From the NCBI GenBank assembly GCA_936933955.1, contig CAKZIN010000044.1:1-48255 (forward strand): a stretch of DNA of 48,255 nt. Direction: 5' to 3'. Position 1 is the first letter of the stretch. Every line of letters begins with the position of its first letter. Positions 31,737-38,505 of the stretch are shown one piece after another. Under the pieces are notes generated by a model that worked only from the letters and a program-made list of their open reading frames with translations, made no database searches and was not told the origin of the DNA. The DNA comes from an uncultured Sphingopyxis sp. (GTDB lineage: Bacteria > Pseudomonadota > Alphaproteobacteria > Sphingomonadales > Sphingomonadaceae). A program made the translations under genes and the position numbers.

Positions 31737-34265
31737 ATGTCGATTGTCTGGAAAATCATCCGCATTATCGGGCTTTACGTCGTCTCTTTCTTTGTTTGCG
31801 TAATAATCGCGGCAATTGCATTAGACAGTCTACCCGATGCGCTTGAAGCATTGTTCGCACTCCTCGCGCCGATTGCTTTCATCTGGTGGTACGAAAAGCG
31901 TCGCGCAACCAAAATCTCAGAGCGGGAGATACTCGCAAATAGCCCTGTCCCGCTGGGGAGAGAAGACGAACAACCGAGCCAACCCGGAACATACCAGCCG
32001 CGACAGAATAATGCCGAGCTTATCCGGGCCGGGCAGCAAGCGAGAGCCGAACTTGAAGCGGCGACGGAGCGAAGGGCCGCTGAAAAGCAGACCCGGCAAA
32101 GCCAAGCGAACCAATTTCTAAATCAGCATTCGAAGCCCAAAAAGCCGAAGGAAAAGCCACTGGCAAGGTCGCAAGGTTGGGTGCGCAAAGGGCAATCCGT
32201 CACCATTGCAGATCGCACGATCGATGGGATGGTCTACGTCGGCAAACCACCGCGTATTGGCTCATCTTACTATGGCGAGAGCTGTCGGGCCTACATCGAC
32301 CCATCGTTATCCGTCGCGCGGTCCGGGTCTGACAAGAATGGCGATAACATGTCATATTGGCCGGGGTACTCAAGCATTCCTGCCGTGTGCAGGGCCACCT
32401 ATCTCGACTGGCTGGCTGGTGGTCGCCAAGATGGGACGATCAACCCAGGCTACATGTTCCTGTTCTTCTATGGTCTGGAGCGCAGGTTTCTGATCGACCA
32501 ACCACCCGACGATGAGAAGCAGGAAATCGTTGCAGAGGTGGAACGTCTGAAGGCTCTTTTCGCCCACAATTACTCCGCCCAAAGGTATCTCGGTGAGTTT
32601 CTCGACATCGCGCGTATCATGGCGATGGGCGGCATCTCCTTGGACGATGCGACACTTAAGCAGACGATCCTTGAGAACCGTAGCTGGGATTTGCCATTTT
32701 CGCTGAAGTTCGCGCTCGGCGGCATGATCGCCGAAGGCAAAGCCTTTGATGCCGAATGGCTGCATCTCTGGCTGGATTGCCACCCAGAGCGACGCCTTCG
32801 CACCCCAGCCGAGCGTTGCGGCAACGAATTCAAGGCACTTTTCAAATTGAAGTTCGACGCGCTTTATCCTGATGGCTTGAAAGTTCGAACGCCTCGCAAG
32901 CTTCTGAAAATGGACTATCGTGCTGCATCCAGCGAGTTCAATTGCTCGGTCAATCTCACGGCGGGAGATGGCGGAGATGTGGCGATTCCCGACGTTACTG
33001 ATTTGCGGTCGCCGGTGCAGAAGGCGCAGAAGATCGCAGATGAGGCGATGGATGAGCTCGATAAGTTCAGCCGGTATCTTGGGCGAAATCCAGATGGCCG
33101 TGGGAGCATTGAAGCGCAGGCGCTGCTACCTGCTGAGCTTTGGGGTCTGTTCCCGTCAGAAGAGTTGGAAGAACTCAAGGACTGGGCGCGCGAACAAGTA
33201 GCCGCAGGCGGGTTGGTCCCAGCACTCGATGTGATCTCGCGCCTAGAAGGAGAAACGCCGGAGAAGCTCGGCAAGCGGAACCTGACTGGCGCAGCGGATG
33301 CACTCGCCCGTATCGGCTTCGGTATGGCACCCGACCCGAGATTTTCACTGCGTGGGCCGAAGATCGACGAACCCGTCGTGATCTTCGAATTGGGTGGGCC
33401 GGTCGAACAGCTTGAAGACGTCTCCCCAGCCTATCGAACCGAATTGTTCGAACTAGCGCTGGCGACCTTCGTCGCACATGCCGACAGCAAAATTGTGGAA
33501 GCCGAACGCAGAGCACTCCGTGAAAAGATCGACGCTGTTAGCGGCCTGACTGAGCCTGAAAGAAAGCGTCTCCACGCCAACCTCGAATGGTATGTCGATG
33601 TTCCGCCAGACATGTCATGGCTGCGCAGCAAGCTGAAAGATGCGGACGCTGAGCATCATCTGGCTCTGCGCGCGGCAGTTGTCGCGATAGCCCACGCTGA
33701 CAGCGTGATTCAATCTGAAGAAGTGGCTTGCATCGAGAAGATCTATAAAGCTCTGGGGATCGATGCTGGCCTCGTTTACGCCGACCTCCACGCTGGCGAC
33801 GTGCCAGACGGCCCTGTTCGCGTCAAAGCCGCCGAAGCTGAAGCACCAGGCGAACAAATACCGGACGAGCCAAAAGCCAAAGCCGGGTCGCTCGATGCAG
33901 CGCGTATTGCCGCTATTCGAAATGACACCGAGCGCGTTTCAAGCGTACTCGGCGAGATTTTCTCGACCGAGGAAGACGTGGACGACCAAGCCACCGCAGC
34001 AAATGCCCTTCCATCATCAATGGCTGGCCTCGATCCCAAGCACGCGTTGCTGGTGGAGCAGATAATCCAGCGCGAACACTGGACTGACGAAGAGTTTGAC
34101 GAGATCGTCGGCAAGCAAGGCCTCATGCCCTCTGGCGCGCTTGAGGTAGTCAATGAGTGGGCTTTCGATAAATTCGATGAAGCATTGCTCGATGAATATG
34201 ACGGATATGACGTATCGCCGGACATAGCCGATACGTTGAGAGCCGAGATGGCGAAGGGGGACTAA
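31737..34265 (+). CDS. Membrane-anchored TerB_N-TerB-TerB_C protein
   Basis: 842 residues from ATG 31737 (GTG 31731 is an alternative). Two N-terminal transmembrane helices (IIGLYVVSFFVCVIIAAIA and LPDALEALFALLAPIAFIW) are followed by a basic, Gln/Lys-rich linker. The TerB_N domain starts about residue 148 (WVRKGQSV...YWPGYSSIPAVCRATYLDWL, FFYGLERRFLID). A central TerB domain (about 566-686) has two repeats with acidic metal-binding-like motifs, HADSKIVEAERRAL and HADSVIQSEEV. TerB_C ends the protein (LLVEQIIQREHWTDEEFDEI, then NEWAFDKFDEALLDEYDG). TerB-class domains bind divalent metal and are linked to membrane-associated stress and phage responses. It is the first gene of a three-gene unit with the ATPase and helicase. 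Its function here is inferred. Confidence 0.88.
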   Translation: MSIVWKIIRIIGLYVVSFFVCVIIAAIALDSLPDALEALFALLAPIAFIWWYEKRRATKISEREILANSPVPLGREDEQPSQPGTYQPRQNNAELIRAGQQARAELEAATERRAAEKQTRQSQANQFLNQHSKPKKPKEKPLARSQGWVRKGQSVTIADRTIDGMVYVGKPPRIGSSYYGESCRAYIDPSLSVARSGSDKNGDNMSYWPGYSSIPAVCRATYLDWLAGGRQDGTINPGYMFLFFYGLERRFLIDQPPDDEKQEIVAEVERLKALFAHNYSAQRYLGEFLDIARIMAMGGISLDDATLKQTILENRSWDLPFSLKFALGGMIAEGKAFDAEWLHLWLDCHPERRLRTPAERCGNEFKALFKLKFDALYPDGLKVRTPRKLLKMDYRAASSEFNCSVNLTAGDGGDVAIPDVTDLRSPVQKAQKIADEAMDELDKFSRYLGRNPDGRGSIEAQALLPAELWGLFPSEELEELKDWAREQVAAGGLVPALDVISRLEGETPEKLGKRNLTGAADALARIGFGMAPDPRFSLRGPKIDEPVVIFELGGPVEQLEDVSPAYRTELFELALATFVAHADSKIVEAERRALREKIDAVSGLTEPERKRLHANLEWYVDVPPDMSWLRSKLKDADAEHHLALRAAVVAIAHADSVIQSEEVACIEKIYKALGIDAGLVYADLHAGDVPDGPVRVKAAEAEAPGEQIPDEPKAKAGSLDAARIAAIRNDTERVSSVLGEIFSTEEDVDDQATAANALPSSMAGLDPKHALLVEQIIQREHWTDEEFDEIVGKQGLMPSGALEVVNEWAFDKFDEALLDEYDGYDVSPDIADTLRAEMAKGD

Positions 34266-34268
34266 TTC

Positions 34269-35573
34269 ATGTCGAGACTGAAGCCGCGCGAACGCGACGC
34301 CATCGTTCAGGCGCTACGCGCGGGTGTTGTTCCCAAATTGGGGCTTCGGCACATCCAGGTCGGACGAGCGCGCGAGATCGAAGAACTCGTCAAGGACATG
34401 GACCGGATCGCCGATGGCGGTTCAGCAATTCGTTTCATCATCGGCGAGTATGGCTCCGGCAAGACCTTCTTCATGAATCTGATCCGGCTTGTGGCGCTCG
34501 AAAAGGGACTGGTCGTCATGTTTGCCGACCTTGCCCCGGATCGACGCATCCACGCGACCGGCGGTCAAGCACGGGGCCTCTACGCAGAGATGGCGCGAAA
34601 CCTTGCCACCCGCACCAAGCCGGATGGCGGTGCATTGCCAAGTGTTGTCGAGCGGTTTGTCAGCCAGGCTCAGCACGATGCCGAGGCTCAAGAACAATCG
34701 ACAGACGAGGTCATTCGCCAGCGCCTTGCCCATTTCGAGGAGCTTACAGGAGGCTTCGACTTCGCGCAGGTGATCCGCCGGTATTGGGAGGGGCACGAAA
34801 CCGGCGATGAAGAGCTGAAATCGGCAGCAATTCGATGGCTGCGCGGCGAATTTGCGACAAAGACCGATGCTCGCAAGGCTCTCGGTGTTCGCACCATCGT
34901 CAATGACGCCAGCGTTTACGACCACCTCAAACTGATGTCGGCATTTGTCTGTGAAGCGGGCTACAAGGGCCTGCTCGTTGGACTTGACGAGATGGTCAAC
35001 CTCTACAAGCTGACTTCATCCCAAGCCCGCAATGCCAACTATGAGCAAATCCTGCGCATCCTGAACGACGTTCTGCAGGGGAGCGCGGAGAACCTTGGGT
35101 TCCTCATGGGAGGAACGCCGGAATTCCTCATGAACACGCGGCGCGGCCTCTACAGCTATGAGGCTCTCCAGTCTCGCCTCGCAGAGAACACCTTTGCGCG
35201 TGACGGACTGGTCGATCTTTCCGGGCCGGTCATTCGACTGGCCAGCCTTACGCCTGAAGATTTGTTCGTGCTCTTGGCCAACATTCGCGCCGTCATGCAG
35301 GGCGATGAAGCAATCCTGTCAGACAACGCCCTGGAAGCGTTTATGGCACACTGTTCAGACAGGATCGGGGAGGCCTATTTCAGAACCCCCCGGAACACGG
35401 TCACGGCATTCGTGAATCTTCTGGCGGTGCTCGAACAAAACCCCGGCGTCGAATGGTCAGACCTCATCGAAGAACTCGACGTGGCGGAGGATTCTGGTGA
35501 CGACATGAGCGACGTGGATGAGGGCGTTGGCGCTGTTCCCGAGAGCGACGAGCTAGCCAGCTTCCGACTGTGA
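34269..35573 (+). CDS. BrxD-like P-loop ATPase (DUF2791 family)
   Basis: 434 residues, beginning 3 bp after the TerB gene. Walker A GEYGSGKT (59-66), Walker B-like LLVGLDEMV (235-243), and an AAA/STAND-like body with VMFADLAPDRRIHATGGQA and RTIVNDASVYDHLK. These match ATP-binding proteins called BrxD in type 2 BREX loci, also known as DUF2791. The C-terminus has an acidic tail (about residues 410-428) leading into the overlap. The stop overlaps the helicase GTG by 4 bp. In BREX, BrxD pairs with the BrxHI helicase; here that pair occurs without any PglX, PglZ or PglW. Confidence 0.9.
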   Translation: MSRLKPRERDAIVQALRAGVVPKLGLRHIQVGRAREIEELVKDMDRIADGGSAIRFIIGEYGSGKTFFMNLIRLVALEKGLVVMFADLAPDRRIHATGGQARGLYAEMARNLATRTKPDGGALPSVVERFVSQAQHDAEAQEQSTDEVIRQRLAHFEELTGGFDFAQVIRRYWEGHETGDEELKSAAIRWLRGEFATKTDARKALGVRTIVNDASVYDHLKLMSAFVCEAGYKGLLVGLDEMVNLYKLTSSQARNANYEQILRILNDVLQGSAENLGFLMGGTPEFLMNTRRGLYSYEALQSRLAENTFARDGLVDLSGPVIRLASLTPEDLFVLLANIRAVMQGDEAILSDNALEAFMAHCSDRIGEAYFRTPRNTVTAFVNLLAVLEQNPGVEWSDLIEELDVAEDSGDDMSDVDEGVGAVPESDELASFRL

Positions 35574-37744
35574 GCACGGCATTCGACAAGCTGGCTCGAC
35601 CAATCCAGAAATGGATACGTCAGCAAGGCTGGAAGGAATTGCGCGATATTCAGGCGCGCGCAACGCACGTGCTTATGGACGGCAATCGTGACCTGATTGT
35701 CGCTGCCAGCACCGCCGGAGGCAAGACCGAAGCCGCATTTCTCCCGCTACTGTCCCAGGTGCTCGACGAACCCAGTGAGGACTCCGGATTTGATGTTCTG
35801 TATGTCGCACCGCTCAAGGCGCTCATCACCGATCAGGCGCGGCGACTTAAAGACATTTGTCGCGATACAGAATTGCCTATCACGCCGTGGCATGGCGACG
35901 TTTCGTCATCGGTGAAGGCTAAGGCTACCAAGCGACCGAGGGGCGTGCTGCTAATCACCCCGGAGTCTCTTGAAGCGCTATTCATTCGACGCGGATTGGA
36001 AATTCCAAGGCTGTTTGGCGCAACGCGCGCAGTCATTCTCGATGAATTGCATTCGGTCCTCGACAGTGAGCGCGGCATCCAGATGCGTTCACTTCTCACG
36101 CGCCTCGAAATTGCTTTAAAGAGACCTATTCGCCGGGTTGGTTTGTCGGCCACGCTCGGAGATATGGAGCTGGCGAAGGCTTATCTTCGCCCTGACAGCC
36201 CAGGTGAAGTCGAACAGGTCATAGCCGAAGGCGGATCAGCCGAATTACAGCTTCAGCTCCGTGGCTACGTTGCTGGCGACAAGGACGATGAAGGCCCTTC
36301 AGCGACGGATGCCATTGCGCAGCACCTATTCGAACACCTGAGAGGCAGCGACAATCTTGTCTTTGGCGGTGCGCGTCAGGCAGTTGAAATCTACTCAGAT
36401 CGGTTGCGCGCACTTTGCGAAAAGGAACACCTGCCGCAGGAGTTTTACCCTCACCACGCCAGCCTATCGCGCGAGCATCGAGACTTCGTAGAACGTCGCC
36501 TGAAAGATGGTACTGCGCCGACGACTGCCGTCTGCACTTCCACGCTGGAATTGGGAATCGATATTGGCGATGTAACCTGTGTCGGCCAGATTGGCGCACC
36601 GTTCAGCGTCGCATCACTCAGGCAAAGGCTTGGCCGATCAGGGCGGCGACCGGGCAAGCCAGCCATCCTTCGGCAATACGCAGTCGAGGCGAAGCTCAAG
36701 CCTACCAGCAATTTTTCGGACCGTCTTCGCCTTGGGATGGTGCGGGCCATTGCGATGATCGAATTGCTTTTGGAAGGCTGGTGTGAACCGCCGCAACGCG
36801 AGGCCCTGCACCTTTCGACCCTCGTTCACCAAATCCTTTCGGTGATCGCCGAGCGAGGCGGAATACGTGCGCAGCAACTCTACGGGATTCTCTGCCAGAT
36901 CGGGCCATTCCGTCAGGTCGATACACAGCTATTCCTGGATGTTTTGCGGGCGCTCGGACATCTCGAGACTGCGCTCATCGAGCAAACCAGTGATGGACTG
37001 CTGCTGCTCGGTGCAATGGGCGAGAAATTGGTCGAGCATTACACCTTCTATGCCGTGTTCCAGACACCAGAGGAATACCGGCTGATTTCCGGCGGCAAGG
37101 AGCTTGGAACGCTCCCCATCGACAACATGATCGCGCCCGGAATGCTTCTCATTTTTTCGGGCAGACGTTGGCTGGTGCAGGAAGTTCTCGACCGGGATCG
37201 TGTCATCCTGGTTGCACCGGCGAAAGCGGGAGTGCCGCCCATCTTTGGGGGCGACCCTGGCAACATCCATGACCGGGTGATCGAGCGAATGTTCGCCGTT
37301 CTAGAAGGCCAAGAGCGCCCGATCTATCTTGATGCGACTGCGCTGGAGCTACTCGACGAGGCACGCAGCAATTACACCCAACTGCAATTCGACCCCGGAA
37401 GGATTGCGCAGCTCAGCGACAACGCTGCTGTCATAGCGACAAAAACAGGTTCCGTTCGAACAACGACCTTGGCACTCGCCCTCCGCGCAAACGGCTTCAC
37501 CGTGCAGACACACGATGGGTTTCTGGAAGTGTTTGGGAAGGAAGAAAGTCCGGAGTTGATCGACGCACTTTCAGCTCTGGCAGATGGCAAAGAGGTGGAC
37601 CTATTTGCTCATTCACCAAACCTTTTGTTCGAGAAATTCCACTCACATTTGACAGAGGAATTGCTACAGAAAGATGCATTGTCCGCTCACCTAGACGCTA
37701 GCGGATTGGCTGAGTTAACCCGCTCAATTTTAGGACGGGATTAG
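35570..37744 (+). CDS. Lhr-like superfamily 2 helicase (BrxHI-like)
   Basis: 724 residues, GTG start inside the ATPase stop (GTGA). SF2 helicase motifs: Q-like IQARATHVLMDGNRD, motif I AASTAGGKT (45-53), Ia YVAPLKAL, II DELH (158-161), III GLSAT (191-195), V TSTLELGIDIGDV (323-335), VI QRLGRSGRR (352-360). The rest follows the Lhr-core pattern with a winged-helix and a C-terminal domain. Length fits BrxHI-type helicases rather than the longer housekeeping Lhr. Lhr helicases translocate 3'-5' on single strands. It is the last gene of the cassette. Confidence 0.92.
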   Translation: MSTAFDKLARPIQKWIRQQGWKELRDIQARATHVLMDGNRDLIVAASTAGGKTEAAFLPLLSQVLDEPSEDSGFDVLYVAPLKALITDQARRLKDICRDTELPITPWHGDVSSSVKAKATKRPRGVLLITPESLEALFIRRGLEIPRLFGATRAVILDELHSVLDSERGIQMRSLLTRLEIALKRPIRRVGLSATLGDMELAKAYLRPDSPGEVEQVIAEGGSAELQLQLRGYVAGDKDDEGPSATDAIAQHLFEHLRGSDNLVFGGARQAVEIYSDRLRALCEKEHLPQEFYPHHASLSREHRDFVERRLKDGTAPTTAVCTSTLELGIDIGDVTCVGQIGAPFSVASLRQRLGRSGRRPGKPAILRQYAVEAKLKPTSNFSDRLRLGMVRAIAMIELLLEGWCEPPQREALHLSTLVHQILSVIAERGGIRAQQLYGILCQIGPFRQVDTQLFLDVLRALGHLETALIEQTSDGLLLLGAMGEKLVEHYTFYAVFQTPEEYRLISGGKELGTLPIDNMIAPGMLLIFSGRRWLVQEVLDRDRVILVAPAKAGVPPIFGGDPGNIHDRVIERMFAVLEGQERPIYLDATALELLDEARSNYTQLQFDPGRIAQLSDNAAVIATKTGSVRTTTLALALRANGFTVQTHDGFLEVFGKEESPELIDALSALADGKEVDLFAHSPNLLFEKFHSHLTEELLQKDALSAHLDASGLAELTRSILGRD

Positions 37745-37772
37745 CGTGCCAGTTGCCGTTCGGCCCCCGCAG

Positions 37773-38006
37773 CTATCCATCATTCAATTGCTCCTCCTCA
37801 AATGCCCGTTTGCCCTTACGCCTGAACAGCACCAGCGCCTGCGCGCCATCAGGCCCGCGCAGCTTGGCGGCGACGGTAAGGAACGCACCGTAGAGCGCGG
37901 CGCGATCATCATCGGTCAGCTCGACCAGATCGGCCTTTGCAACCAGGCCGCCCAGCTCGATCAGTTGCCGGGTCCGTTCACGACGTTTGACCTGCCATTC
38001 GCGCAT
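37773..38006 (-). CDS. traD: Conjugal transfer protein TraD (Ti/RP4-like small protein)
   Basis: 77 residues. REWQVKRRERTRQLIELGGL at the N-terminus and LTDDDRAALYGAFLTVAAKL match the small TraD proteins that lie between traC and traG in Ti-type transfer regions. It is a short helical accessory protein of DNA processing; its molecular role is poorly known. It follows traC by 28 bp. The expected next gene, traG (coupling protein), is missing: the helicase gene ends 28 bp further on, on the other strand. Confidence 0.85.
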   Translation of the reverse strand: MREWQVKRRERTRQLIELGGLVAKADLVELTDDDRAALYGAFLTVAAKLRGPDGAQALVLFRRKGKRAFEEEQLNDG

Positions 38007-38034
38007 GTCGGTTCGCGCTTTCGCTGCCTCAAGC

Positions 38035-38334
38035 CTATGCCGCGCCGCCGTCGAGCGGGAGAGTGCCTTCCTGCTGCTGGCGAGGTCCGTTCGCAGTGTC
38101 GCGCGTTGTTCCTTGAAAGAAGGCCGCGCCGCGCTTGCGCCAGCCCTCCCCTATTGCCTTGTCTGAGTTTTCCGCTGCATCGAGCAGCGCGCCTGCTAAT
38201 ACATCGGCATCGAGCGTGTCGGCTCCGGTCGCCGTGACGAGCGCGCCAAGGTCGCGCACACGGCGTTCCTTCAGTTGCTTTGCCTTGTCAGCCAGGGCCT
38301 TCAGCTCCGAATCAAAATCGCGGGGTTTGCGCAT
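38035..38334 (-). CDS. traC: Conjugal transfer protein TraC
   Basis: 99 residues. KPRDFDSELKALADKAKQLK, then RRVRDLGALVTATGADTLDA and GWRKRGAAFFQG, the typical TraC of Ti-type relaxosomes, which is short and basic in its N-terminal half. It is divergent from traA across the oriT region, as in Ti plasmids, and probably helps the relaxase at oriT. Confidence 0.87.
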   Translation of the reverse strand: MRKPRDFDSELKALADKAKQLKERRVRDLGALVTATGADTLDADVLAGALLDAAENSDKAIGEGWRKRGAAFFQGTTRDTANGPRQQQEGTLPLDGGAA

Positions 38335-38445
38335 CTGCTGTCTCCATCGTTGGTGTGATGGAGATGATAATCGGTGAGCTTTCCCAATGCAGTAAGGTCG
38401 CCGGGACAGTCTGATACCGCCTAGTCCCGATCAGGATTTTATCAT

Positions 38446-38478
38446 GAGAGGGCGCGCTTATACGTCGTGCCGACGTGG
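38446..38478. other. Origin of transfer (oriT), Ti/IncQ-type nick region
   Basis: GAGGGCGCGCTTATACG (38448-38464) lies between the divergent traC and traA genes. Its complement, TAAGCGCGCCCTC, closely resembles the nick region of IncQ and Ti plasmid origins (TAAGTGCGCCCT in RSF1010). Next to it is a 6-bp inverted repeat ACGTCG-TGC-CGACGT (38462-38476), the hairpin expected beside a nic site. By analogy with RSF1010 the nick would fall within GCGCCC; the exact base is inferred. Confidence 0.8.
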
Positions 38479-38505
38479 CGTTTGCGGTGTAACTGGATTG
38501 CCGCC

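Noticed and set aside
34269..37744. A BREX phage-defence locus
   Set aside because: Only BrxD-like and BrxHI-like genes are present; the methyltransferase, PglZ and other core genes are absent, so calling it BREX would be wrong.
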